From an uncultured euryarchaeote (GTDB taxonomy: Archaea; Thermoplasmatota; Poseidoniia; Poseidoniales; Poseidoniaceae), in contig CALCOQ010000238.1 in NCBI GenBank assembly GCA_937897005.1, positions 1 to 14,448 of the forward strand: a DNA stretch of 14,448 nt, written 5' to 3'. Below the pieces are notes generated by a model. It had not been told where the DNA came from. It made no database searches and worked only from the letters and a program-made list of their open reading frames with translations. The position numbers were made by a program, and so were the translations under genes. Numbering within the stretch: the stretch's first letter is position 1; the number at the start of each line of letters is the position of its first letter. Below, piece after piece: positions 1 through 6,593 of the stretch.

Positions 1-140
1 GTCTCGGCGTCGGCCTTGGCGACGTTCTGGGTCAGGATCGGCGCCATCGTGACGTTCTGCAGCACCGACTTGTGGGGAAACAGGTTGAAATGCTGGAACA
101 CCATGCCGATCTTGCGGCGCATCTCGTGGAGATGCTTCTC
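1..140 (-). pseudogene. Fragment of a GlnQ-type amino-acid ABC transporter ATPase, probably foreign sequence at an assembly join
   Basis: Read on the minus strand, 46 uninterrupted codons (140 down to 3) give a stretch containing RRKIGMVFQHFNLFPH followed by SVLQNVTMAPI. This is the Q-loop region of GlnQ/HisP-family ATPases, which power uptake of polar amino acids. The Walker A loop should lie upstream, at higher coordinates, but reading past 140 gives no GxxGxGKS/T, and archaeal-looking coding sequence on the other strand starts there. The C-terminal half would run off the left edge. By hand count 43 of the 46 codons end in G or C, unlike the rest of the window, where AGA, TCA, GAA and GAT are common. 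The best reading is a bit of a GC-rich bacterial (perhaps alphaproteobacterial) genome joined to an archaeal contig. A real transfer that kept only this piece is possible but less likely. The exact junction, roughly 125-145, cannot be fixed by eye. Confidence 0.8.
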
Positions 141-422
141 GATGCCAGAGCCTTGCCAGATGAGAGAGACCCGTGGATTCGTGGTAGACTGGTCTCATCC
201 GGGAAAATGACAGTAGAATTACTTGCAGTGGATGGAAAACTACACTACATCTCCAGAGATGTTATCGTAGAAGTCATTCTAATCGCCCACATGAGGCCCG
301 CATATCTCGACGATGATGAACTCATGACTTTCGAGCGAGAGGATATGAAACGCCGAAACAAACTCAACGAGAAGGTTGAGAAGGAAGGCGAAGGTAGAGA
401 TGACACCCACCTGTGGGGGTGA
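132..422 (+). CDS. Small protein of unknown function, 5' end uncertain
   Basis: I do not recognise this protein with certainty. The part clearly in the archaeal style starts near residue LLDARALPDERD and runs to the stop at 422. It has a beta-rich middle (GRLVSSGKMTVELLAVDG, then a strand-like YISRDVIVEVILI) and a highly charged C-terminal tail rich in Lys, Glu and Arg. The short alternating strands with a Gly-containing turn recall Sm/LSm-like or other small beta-barrel folds, but no diagnostic motif is complete. The frame stays open to the left edge of the window, yet everything before about 130 is antisense to the GlnQ-like fragment. The true N-terminus is therefore probably lost, and the ATG at 132 is only the first in-frame ATG near the junction. 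It overlaps the dehydratase gene downstream by 23 bases, which suggests co-transcription. Confidence 0.5.
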   Translation: MLLDARALPDERDPWIRGRLVSSGKMTVELLAVDGKLHYISRDVIVEVILIAHMRPAYLDDDELMTFEREDMKRRNKLNEKVEKEGEGRDDTHLWG

Positions 423-669
423 GATCCTGGCCTCTGAAGATTGGGAATTGGTCGATAATCATCATCTGCGACGTTCATTTCTTTTCCCTGATTTCCTCAC
501 GGCACTGGACTTCGTCAATCAGGTCGGGGCTATCTGTGAGCAGATGGATCATCATGCCGATCTCGAATTATCATGGGGAAAAGTCGTGGTCAAGACCTGG
601 ACTCACAGTGTGGGCAAGGTCACTGAACTGGACCATGAACTGGCAGCAGCAATAGATTCCTTGGGGTGA
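400..669 (+). CDS. Pterin-4a-carbinolamine dehydratase (4a-hydroxytetrahydrobiopterin dehydratase family)
   Basis: The 89-residue product belongs to the small PCD/DCoH family, which dehydrates 4a-hydroxytetrahydropterin during recycling of the cofactor of aromatic amino-acid hydroxylases. The family signature can be followed residue by residue: Glu47, His51-His52, Trp59, His69 and Asp78 are all at the expected spacing. The Pro that usually follows the His pair is Ala53. I chose the ATG at 400, preceded by AAGGTAGAG, because 89-110 residues is usual; an in-frame TTG at 376 would add eight residues. The start lies inside the upstream gene and the stop is 4 bases before the ferredoxin gene, so the three probably form one transcript. 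No aromatic hydroxylase is in the window, so the in vivo substrate is open. Some family members have been linked to molybdopterin metabolism instead. Family assignment is firm; biological role is inference. Confidence 0.88.
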   Translation: MTPTCGGEILASEDWELVDNHHLRRSFLFPDFLTALDFVNQVGAICEQMDHHADLELSWGKVVVKTWTHSVGKVTELDHELAAAIDSLG

Positions 670-673
670 AAGA

Positions 674-1033
674 ATGGTCAAGGACCCCAAAGGTAGAGAC
701 AAGCCGGGATATGACAGGCACGTCTTCATCTGTGGGCATAAGAGGGACTCTGGAAGTCCGCGTGGGAGTTGCAGTGCAAAGAACAGCCTTGAAGTCATGC
801 GAACCCTGAAACTGATGACGAAGAATGCTGGACTCAACAAGGTCAGGGTTCAGAAATCCGGATGCTTGGATTTCTGTGAGAATGGAATCTCATGTGTCAT
901 CTATCCTGAAGCATCCTGGTACACGCTGGATGGTAGTCAGGAACAACTTACAAGAATCCTTGAGATGCATCTGGAAAATGGAATTATTGTAGAGGATGCG
1001 CTCATGGACATCAGTGCCGATTCAGGCGACTGA
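674..1033 (+). CDS. Thioredoxin-like [2Fe-2S] ferredoxin
   Basis: The 119-residue protein matches the thioredoxin-fold [2Fe-2S] ferredoxin family, small soluble electron carriers also found as a domain of complex I NuoE. Visible features are HVFICGHKRD near residue 16, GSCSAKNS with Cys33, a helix of LKLMTKNAGL type, then VRVQKSGCLDFCENG and VIYPE-WY. The four likely cluster ligands are Cys20, Cys33, Cys64 and Cys68, spaced as in the family; Cys74 is an extra. The C-terminal segment (ILEMHLENGIIVEDAL) is the usual final helix. The ATG at 674 has a GGGGTGA ribosome site overlapping the stop of the preceding dehydratase gene. Its redox partner is not evident: no reductase or hydrogenase gene is next to it, and the following ppsA needs no ferredoxin. 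Confidence 0.88.
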   Translation: MVKDPKGRDKPGYDRHVFICGHKRDSGSPRGSCSAKNSLEVMRTLKLMTKNAGLNKVRVQKSGCLDFCENGISCVIYPEASWYTLDGSQEQLTRILEMHLENGIIVEDALMDISADSGD

Positions 1034-1112
1034 ACATCCTCTGGAACTTGGTTGACACCTCATGATTATCAACCGACTCATACAGGCAGTCTTACGGTTG
1101 CCGAAGGTGTAG
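1034..1112 (+). promoter_or_regulatory. Gap before ppsA, possible own promoter
   Basis: The 79 bases between the ferredoxin gene and ppsA form the only sizeable gap in this plus-strand group, so ppsA may be separately controlled. The gap holds a six-base inverted repeat, GGTTGA at 1050-1055 and TCAACC at 1069-1074, with an AT-richer centre (TGATTATC). No convincing TATA box or B-recognition element can be read. The element could be a hairpin or an operator, and a repeat this short could be chance. Confidence 0.25.
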
Positions 1113-3788
1113 ATGATGAAGGATTTCAAACTGGTCAAGTGGTTCGAAGATGTTGGTAGTGGAGATACCGAATCAGTAGGGGGTAAAGGTGCGTCACTGG
1201 GAGAGATGTATTGTGCACTCAGTTGCTCAGGAGTAAGGGTTCCAAATGGATTCAACGTCACCACTACTGCCTATACTTTGTTCGTCAACACAGAAGTCCC
1301 AAGTTCAACCTGGGACAATGTGATTGAGCCAGAGGGTTGTGAAGATTTCCGGCGTGCTGCATTGAGCAGAAACTCATTGGCTGAAGCATTGGAGGAAGTG
1401 CTTGAAGGAATCGATCCATCCAATCATCTCGAATTGCATGGTCGCGCTGCTTTGGCAAGAGCCTTGGTCATGCAGACTCCCGTTCCTGAAAACATACGTA
1501 CAGCAATATCGGAAGGATACTCAAGATTGTGTGAGGAATATGGTCAAGGAACCGATGTTGCAGTCAGATCCTCTGCAACCACTGAAGATTCAAAGGAAGC
1601 TTCATTTGCTGGTCAATACGAATCATTTCTCAATGTCACCGGTGAACGTTCGGTCATCATGCATTGGCGTAAATGTGTAGCCAGCCTGTTCACAGAGCGA
1701 GCCATTGGATACCAATTGGATAGAAAGATGAAGCCTTTGGATTCCGCTCTTTCGGTAGTGGTGATGAAGATGGTGCGTTCAGACCTTGCATCCTCAGGAG
1801 TCATGTTCAACATGGATCCAGATTCAGGTCATCGCGGCGTCATTCATATCGCCTCCTCATATGGCCTTGGAGAGTTATTGGTTCAGGGAAGTGTGACTCC
1901 CGATTCATTCACGGTATGGAAAGAAGGGGCTCGACTGGGTAATTCCGCCGTTGTCCACAGGGTGCTTGGAAGCAAAGATGTTCGAATGATATATGCCGAT
2001 GATGGAATCCATGATGTAAACACCATCGAGGTGCCACTCGATATGAGAAGGGCATGGTCACTGAATGAAGAAGAGTGCCATGAATTGGCACAGATGGCCT
2101 TGAGCATCGAAGACCATTACGGCCAACCAATGGATATTGAATGGGCCAAAGATGGCGAGAGTGGATTGATGTTCATCGTTCAAGCCAGACCTGAGACTGT
2201 TCATGCCAGATCAGATGGTGCCAAGATGCTGCGCTATCTTATGGAGCCTGCGCTGACTGAACGGCTGAAGAGAAATGGAAAGGTTCTGGCAAGTGGGCAA
2301 GCGGTGGGTAAGAGAATTGGTAACGGAAGAGTGCGAAAATATCGCTCCTACCAAGAAGTTCTGGACAAGAAGAGGTTGATGCAGAATAGATTGACGGAAG
2401 GAATACGGCTTGAAGAGATTCCATTTGAAGAGAGGGTCTTCGAGGAAGGAGACGTTCTGGTGACTGAAATGACGACTCCAGATTGGGAGCCTCTGATGAA
2501 ACAGGCTTCACTGATAATAACACGTAAAGGCGGGAGAACCTCCCATGCTGCTATCATTGCCAGAGAATTCGGCATCCCTGCAATCGTCGGTTGTGCGACT
2601 GCAATGGAGCTGGAGAATCTCACCGAGGTCACTGGTTCTTGTGCGGAAGGGGACATCGGTCAGGTTTATTCAGGAATCCATCCTTTCAGTATCGAAGAGA
2701 TATCCATCGACTCTGACCTGCAGTTGAATACCAAGATCAAACTCAATGTTGGATTCCCGACCAAGTCGCTCACCGATTCGCAACTACCAGTCGATGGTGT
2801 TGGGCTTGCGAGGATTGAATTCGTTCTATCATCCGAGGTTCGCGTCCATCCTCTTGTTTTCGTTCATCACGAAGCGTTGAAAGAATATCTTGAGAATGGT
2901 GCCATCACTCAAGAATTAGAGCCCTATCGAGATGCTTTGGAAAGGGAGGATATTGCTGTTGTTCAAACCGCAGTGGAAGAAGTGGAAAGGCGTGCATGGG
3001 ACTATGAAGACAAGCGCGGACTATTCATCGACAAGTTGAGGGAGGGAGTCGCCTTGATCTGCGCTGCATTCTATCCAAGACCGGTTCTGGTCAGGCTCTC
3101 AGATTTCAAATCAAATGAATATCGAGAATTGCTTGGTGGCAGGATCTTCGAGCCCATAGAAGAGAACCCCATGATCGCATGGCGCGGTGCATCTCGATAC
3201 CTTGACCCTTTGTTCAAACCAGCCTTTGAGATGGAACTGGAAGCCATGGCTTCAGTCACCCATGAATTGGGTTTGGACAACCTGCAACTGATGGTTCCAT
3301 TCTGTCGCACTCCTGAGGAGGGAGAAGGGGTGAAGGAATTGTTGAATGAAAAGGGCGTTGGACCGGATGATGGAGTTCCACTGTTCGTGATGGTGGAGTT
3401 GCCATCCAACATCATCGATGCTGATAGTTTCATCGAGAAGATGGAGTTGCATGGCGGATCCATCGGTTCCAATGACCTGGTTCAAACTATTTACGCGGTT
3501 TCCAGAGATGACCTAGAAGGTTACCAATACCCTGTCGATGCTCGCTCTCCGGCTGTCAAATCAATGATTCGACAAGTGGTCAAGGATTTCACCGCCGCTG
3601 GACTGGAAATAGGAATCTGTGGGCAAGCACCTTCTGATTATCCAGAAGATTTTCCCGCCTTCCTCATCGAATGCGGAATCTCATCCATCTCTGTGACACC
3701 AGATACCGCGATGGCGGTCAGGATGTATGTCGCGGAAGCAGAAAAGGGCTCCGAGGTCGTTGAATTCCAAGAAGAATGGGCTGAATGA
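1113..3788 (+). CDS. ppsA: Phosphoenolpyruvate synthase (pyruvate, water dikinase)
   Basis: PpsA converts pyruvate, ATP and water to phosphoenolpyruvate, AMP and phosphate, the entry step of gluconeogenesis. The 891-residue product has the full three-part layout. The N-terminal ATP-binding domain (about 10-360) has VGGKGASLGEM and the nucleotide-binding Arg152 in DVAVRSSATTED. The swivelling phosphohistidine domain (about 380-500) has catalytic His478 in GGRTSHAAIIAREFGIPAIVG's core. The C-terminal TIM barrel (about 540-880) has VRLSDFKSNEY, RGASRY, GSNDL and catalytic Cys836 in GICGQAPSDYP. The barrel closely resembles E. coli PpsA as I recall it. Ser477 precedes the catalytic His, where PpsA proteins usually have Cys. 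The protein is about 100 residues longer than E. coli PpsA (792); about 25-30 of these lie at 411-443, just before GDVLVTEMT, and more at the C-terminus. The ATG at 1113 follows GAAGGTGTAG; an adjacent ATG at 1116 is equally possible. Confidence 0.96.
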   Translation: MMKDFKLVKWFEDVGSGDTESVGGKGASLGEMYCALSCSGVRVPNGFNVTTTAYTLFVNTEVPSSTWDNVIEPEGCEDFRRAALSRNSLAEALEEVLEGIDPSNHLELHGRAALARALVMQTPVPENIRTAISEGYSRLCEEYGQGTDVAVRSSATTEDSKEASFAGQYESFLNVTGERSVIMHWRKCVASLFTERAIGYQLDRKMKPLDSALSVVVMKMVRSDLASSGVMFNMDPDSGHRGVIHIASSYGLGELLVQGSVTPDSFTVWKEGARLGNSAVVHRVLGSKDVRMIYADDGIHDVNTIEVPLDMRRAWSLNEEECHELAQMALSIEDHYGQPMDIEWAKDGESGLMFIVQARPETVHARSDGAKMLRYLMEPALTERLKRNGKVLASGQAVGKRIGNGRVRKYRSYQEVLDKKRLMQNRLTEGIRLEEIPFEERVFEEGDVLVTEMTTPDWEPLMKQASLIITRKGGRTSHAAIIAREFGIPAIVGCATAMELENLTEVTGSCAEGDIGQVYSGIHPFSIEEISIDSDLQLNTKIKLNVGFPTKSLTDSQLPVDGVGLARIEFVLSSEVRVHPLVFVHHEALKEYLENGAITQELEPYRDALEREDIAVVQTAVEEVERRAWDYEDKRGLFIDKLREGVALICAAFYPRPVLVRLSDFKSNEYRELLGGRIFEPIEENPMIAWRGASRYLDPLFKPAFEMELEAMASVTHELGLDNLQLMVPFCRTPEEGEGVKELLNEKGVGPDDGVPLFVMVELPSNIIDADSFIEKMELHGGSIGSNDLVQTIYAVSRDDLEGYQYPVDARSPAVKSMIRQVVKDFTAAGLEIGICGQAPSDYPEDFPAFLIECGISSISVTPDTAMAVRMYVAEAEKGSEVVEFQEEWAE

Positions 3789-3790
3789 AC

Positions 3791-4201
3791 TCAAAGTTTG
3801 ACCGGTCTGGTCGCACCGCATGCCTGACACTTGAGCAAGGTTGTCCTGTCCTCTTTGATGAACAGGGTATCTGGAGCAGAACATTGTCCACATTTGATGA
3901 AGGTGTTGACATAGTTCACAATCCTCTTCTTCAGACGCTTTGGAGGAATCCGACCTTTGAATCGTGCACGTGGGCCTTCTCTGCTTCCACTTGTTCCCAA
4001 TTCGTTTAGGATGTACTGAAAGACGTGATTCTCATCTCGATCCATGTGGCTGACCACCTCGGCGAAGTTCCTGAATATGGTGTTCGCACCCTCGATCATT
4101 ATCTGCGGCTCAGGCAGAGTCCAACGAGCCCTTTCACTGATCTCGGTGGGAATCCGTTCGCGCGCCCTGTCGAGCAGTTCTTCGTATTCGAACTCGGTCA
4201 T
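3791..4201 (-). CDS. Translation initiation factor 2 subunit beta (aIF2 beta)
   Basis: aIF2 beta is one of three subunits of the archaeal factor that carries initiator Met-tRNA to the small ribosomal subunit. The 136-residue product has the normal length. It shows an acidic N-terminal helix (YEELLDRARERIP), the central domain (GANTIFRNFAEVV, then FQYILNELGTSG and the basic RFKGRIPPKRLKKRI), and a C-terminal zinc ribbon with Cys104-x2-Cys107 and Cys125-x2-Cys128. The frame is open further upstream to 4324, which would add 41 residues and run into gfcR. The ATG at 4201 is preferred because it gives the family N-terminus and has GGTGG (bases 4211-4215) nine bases ahead. Its stop is two bases from the ppsA stop, so the two genes converge with almost no gap. 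The gene stands alone on this strand and must have its promoter between it and gfcR. Confidence 0.95.
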   Translation of the reverse strand: MTEFEYEELLDRARERIPTEISERARWTLPEPQIMIEGANTIFRNFAEVVSHMDRDENHVFQYILNELGTSGSREGPRARFKGRIPPKRLKKRIVNYVNTFIKCGQCSAPDTLFIKEDRTTLLKCQACGATRPVKL

Positions 4202-4317
4202 AGTGGCGGTCCACCAAGCCCCTCGTTTAGGTCTTTGCCCAAGGAAGAAGGGATGTTCAGAGTGAGGAGGACCGATGTGTTCATGGACATCGGCTGTTGC
4301 CTGATACTCCGAGAAGT
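4202..4317. promoter_or_regulatory. Divergent promoter region between aIF2 beta and gfcR
   Basis: This 116-base region must contain the start signals for both the aIF2 beta gene (minus) and gfcR (plus). The GGTGG ribosome site of aIF2 beta lies at 4211-4215 and a weak GAGAAG stands just before the gfcR ATG. No canonical archaeal TATA box is clear. A CTAAAC stretch on the minus strand (about 4226-4231) is the nearest candidate, but it is weak. Confidence 0.5.
4272..4293. promoter_or_regulatory. Inverted repeat, candidate operator upstream of gfcR
   Basis: CCGATGT (4272-4278) and ACATCGG (4287-4293) are perfect seven-base inverted arms around an eight-base spacer, ending 24 bases before the chosen gfcR start. 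Centre-to-centre arm spacing of 15 is in the range used by dimeric DNA-binding regulators, and gfcR encodes one with an N-terminal helix-turn-helix. Self-regulation is an inference from position alone. I cannot match the arms to a known GfcR site. Confidence 0.35.
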
Positions 4318-4902
4318 ATGTCACTGAGTGTTGATGAATTGAAGAAGACGGTCGCCAGCCTCAAGCGCAATGGCCTGAACTCACAGCAGATTGCTGATGA
4401 ATTATCGTTGTCTCAGGATACCATTTCGTGGCTCTCCAGCAGCATTGAGGGTCAGGAACAACCACAGGATATCCGCATCGGTTGGCGAACCATCGGTGTT
4501 CGGCCAATCCGTACTGAAGCGATGGCTGCCATCTTTGCAGATGTGCTGGATGAGGAATTAGGGGATGACGGCGCAGAAACCATCGTCGGTATCAGCCTGA
4601 ACGGGATACTGTTCGCTCATGAGATTGCCAAGTTCCTCGATATAGAGGTCTCCATACACCGCAATGTCGATGGGGGACCTGGGCAAGGTTCTCTATCCAG
4701 CAAATATGGACAAGTCAATGGAAAGAGAGTTGCAATAGTAGATGATGTTCTATCCAGTGGAACCACAATGCGGCGAACTATAGCGGCAATGCGAGAAATG
4801 GGAGCTGAAGTCGTTCTCTGCATGGTACTTGTGAACAAGACCACACTCAATGAAATTGATGAGGTTCCATTGCGCGGAATGATACGCACTGTTGCGGTTT
4901 GA
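4318..4902 (+). CDS. gfcR: GfcR-type transcriptional regulator with phosphoribosyltransferase fold
   Basis: The 194-residue product has an N-terminal helix-turn-helix (about residues 8-40, LKRNGLNSQQIADELSLSQD) joined to a PyrE-like phosphoribosyltransferase domain. That domain has the PRPP-binding loop VAIVDDVLSSGTT, with Asp142-Asp143 followed by Ser-Ser-Gly-Thr-Thr. This fusion is the archaeal family once annotated as orotate phosphoribosyltransferase-like. In haloarchaea it was characterised as GfcR, a regulator of sugar catabolism; in other archaea members have been treated as purine or pyrimidine regulators. An upstream in-frame ATG at 4297 would add seven residues, but 4318 gives the family N-terminus. 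lysS begins 18 bases after the stop, so the two are probably co-transcribed. ppsA, a gluconeogenic gene, ends about 530 bases upstream, making it a plausible but untested target. The domain call is firm; the ligand and regulon are unknown. Confidence 0.88.
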   Translation: MSLSVDELKKTVASLKRNGLNSQQIADELSLSQDTISWLSSSIEGQEQPQDIRIGWRTIGVRPIRTEAMAAIFADVLDEELGDDGAETIVGISLNGILFAHEIAKFLDIEVSIHRNVDGGPGQGSLSSKYGQVNGKRVAIVDDVLSSGTTMRRTIAAMREMGAEVVLCMVLVNKTTLNEIDEVPLRGMIRTVAV

Positions 4903-4920
4903 TCATTGGGGTTGAGGCAT

Positions 4921-6513
4921 ATGCATTGGGCCGACTTTGCTGCGCAGAGGTTGGCTGAACGAGGTAATGATCATGTCATTGCCACAGGAATCACGCCATC
5001 TGGACATATTCATGTTGGCAACATGAGAGAGGCATTGACTGGAGATATGCTGAGAAGAGCATGTAGTGATGCAGGACTCAATGCAGAATTGATCTATATC
5101 GCAGATAATGCCGACCCTCTGAGAAAGGTCTACTCTTTTCTTGATGATTCATATTCACAATACATCGGACACCCACTGGCCAATATCCCTGCGCCAGATG
5201 AAAAAGGAAGACCTGAGGGGGACATCTCCTATGCCCAATACCATCTGGAGCCATTTCTTGCTGCCCTCGATGAAACAGGCGTCAAGGTAAGAGTGGTGGA
5301 TAATCATCAAGCATATCTGGAGGGCAGATATGCGGAATATGCAAAGAAAGTCTGTGATTCCAAAGAAATCCTCAGAGAAATCATGGAAAGGGTGAGTGGA
5401 AGAGAATTCCCCGATGATTGGTTTCCATACAACCCGATAGATTCGCAAGGAAGTATGGATGGCGTCAAGATCACTTCGTATGAATGGCCATACTTGAACT
5501 GGGTCGACAGCCACGGAGTCGAGGGGCGCTCTGACCTTCGTATCGGAGACGGTAAACTACCCTGGAGGATCGAATGGCCAGCCAAATGGGGTTGGAATGA
5601 AGTGACCTGTGAGCCATTCGGCAAAGACCATTCAGCCGCCGGAGGTTCTTTTGACACCGGTAAAGAGATCTGCAGGATATTCGGCAACGAAGCACCGATG
5701 AGCCTGCCATATGAGTGGATATCGCTGAAGGGTAAAGGTGCAATGTCCAGTTCCACAGGAGTGGTCCTGACCGCCCGTGAACTACTCGATATCGTTCCAC
5801 CATCAATCATGCGTTTCCTGATTGCTAAAAATAAGCCAAAAAAGGCTATAGAATTTGATACTGGAGAGGGGTTGATTGACCTTGCTGATGAATTTGAACG
5901 AGGGCAGAAAAGCCTTGGAGACATCGATACTGGGGGAATGAACAAGCGTCAGAGAGTTGCATTCGAGACGCAACTTGGTGCCATCAGATTAAGTCAGATC
6001 AACGAGAACACCGATCCTGCTTATTCGATGGGAGGAGTTTCATTCAGACATCTATCGATGCTGGCCCAGATCAAGAATGATGATGCAGCAGTCTGGGAAT
6101 CTCTCTCTAGAACCCATGGTATTGACCCAAGTTCTCCAAACCCTGTTCTGACAGATAGATTGAGGCGCATGAGAAACTGGATTTCGGGTGAACAATTCCC
6201 TGTTTCGGCCAGGATTTCTCTGCGCAGTGATGTAGGGCCTCGATGGGCCGAGGGATTGGCCCCGGGTACTGGAACATTCCTCAATCAACTGTTTGAGAAT
6301 TCAGGAAGAATTGATTTCAATGAAGCAGGAATCTCCGCATGGGTGAGAGAAGCGATAACCTCGTCTGCTATCGATCACAAGAGTGCTTATTCCATTCTTT
6401 ACAGACTGTTTCTAGGTGCTGATGATGGGCCTAGATTGGCATCTCTACTATCGGCATTGGACCCAACTGAAGTTTTCTCTATTTTAGAGAAAGCAATCGA
6501 AATGCTGGATTGA
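4921..6513 (+). CDS. lysS: Lysyl-tRNA synthetase, class I (archaeal type)
   Basis: This enzyme charges tRNA-Lys with lysine. It belongs to the class I form found in most Euryarchaeota and a few bacteria, unrelated to the common class II LysRS. The 530-residue protein, a normal length, has the HIGH motif as PSGHIHVGN (His29, His31, Gly33, Asn34) and the KMSKS-equivalent loop as GKGAMSSSTG near residues 272-280. The leading Lys of that loop is Ala here, with Lys273 two residues before. Also typical are DNADPLRKVY near residue 60, EPFGKDHSAAGGSFDTG, and the helical anticodon-binding C-terminal third. The ATG at 4921 with upstream GGTTGAGG is preferred to a TTG at 4906, as it gives the usual short lead to the first helix. 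The following gap has a short T run (6528-6532) that might help end transcription. Confidence 0.95.
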   Translation: MHWADFAAQRLAERGNDHVIATGITPSGHIHVGNMREALTGDMLRRACSDAGLNAELIYIADNADPLRKVYSFLDDSYSQYIGHPLANIPAPDEKGRPEGDISYAQYHLEPFLAALDETGVKVRVVDNHQAYLEGRYAEYAKKVCDSKEILREIMERVSGREFPDDWFPYNPIDSQGSMDGVKITSYEWPYLNWVDSHGVEGRSDLRIGDGKLPWRIEWPAKWGWNEVTCEPFGKDHSAAGGSFDTGKEICRIFGNEAPMSLPYEWISLKGKGAMSSSTGVVLTARELLDIVPPSIMRFLIAKNKPKKAIEFDTGEGLIDLADEFERGQKSLGDIDTGGMNKRQRVAFETQLGAIRLSQINENTDPAYSMGGVSFRHLSMLAQIKNDDAAVWESLSRTHGIDPSSPNPVLTDRLRRMRNWISGEQFPVSARISLRSDVGPRWAEGLAPGTGTFLNQLFENSGRIDFNEAGISAWVREAITSSAIDHKSAYSILYRLFLGADDGPRLASLLSALDPTEVFSILEKAIEMLD

Positions 6514-6593
6514 AGCAAGTGGTCTGTTTTTCGCCATTATGGGCTTAAGGTGACCATCAGGCTTGAATAACCTGAGAAGTGCTCAAAGCCCAC
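6514..6593 (+). promoter_or_regulatory. Gap between lysS and the zinc-ribbon gene
   Basis: The 80 bases hold a run of five T (6528-6532) soon after the lysS stop, which could act as an archaeal oligo-T termination signal. An AT-richer stretch around CCATTATGGGCTTAAGG (6534-6550) could be part of a new promoter. Two nested inverted repeats are present: TGGGCTT/AAGCCCA (6540-6546 and 6586-6592) outside and TCAGG/CCTGA (6557-6561 and 6571-6575) inside. None is long enough to be compelling. Confidence 0.3.

Noticed and set aside
3..131. Plus-strand open frame running from the left edge into the first gene
   Set aside because: It is antisense to a clear GlnQ-type ATPase fragment whose protein sequence matches the family, so the plus-strand reading of this part is accidental.
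1050..1074. GGTTGA/TCAACC pair as a terminator or operator before ppsA
   Set aside because: Six-base arms with a 13-base loop and no following T run are too weak for a firm call; kept only as a note in the gap entry.
4202..4324. Upstream extension of aIF2 beta by 41 residues
   Set aside because: It would overlap the gfcR start and add sequence not typical of the family; the ATG at 4201 has a GGTGG site and gives the normal length.
5307..5945. Long minus-strand open frame inside lysS
   Set aside because: lysS is certain on the plus strand; the antisense product has no recognisable motif or ribosome site.
6540..6592. Nested inverted repeats before the zinc-ribbon gene as a possible riboswitch or thermosensor
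   Set aside because: The outer stem is only seven bases over a 39-base spacer and the inner only five; a seven-base match in 80 bases is not rare, and no known riboswitch core is visible.
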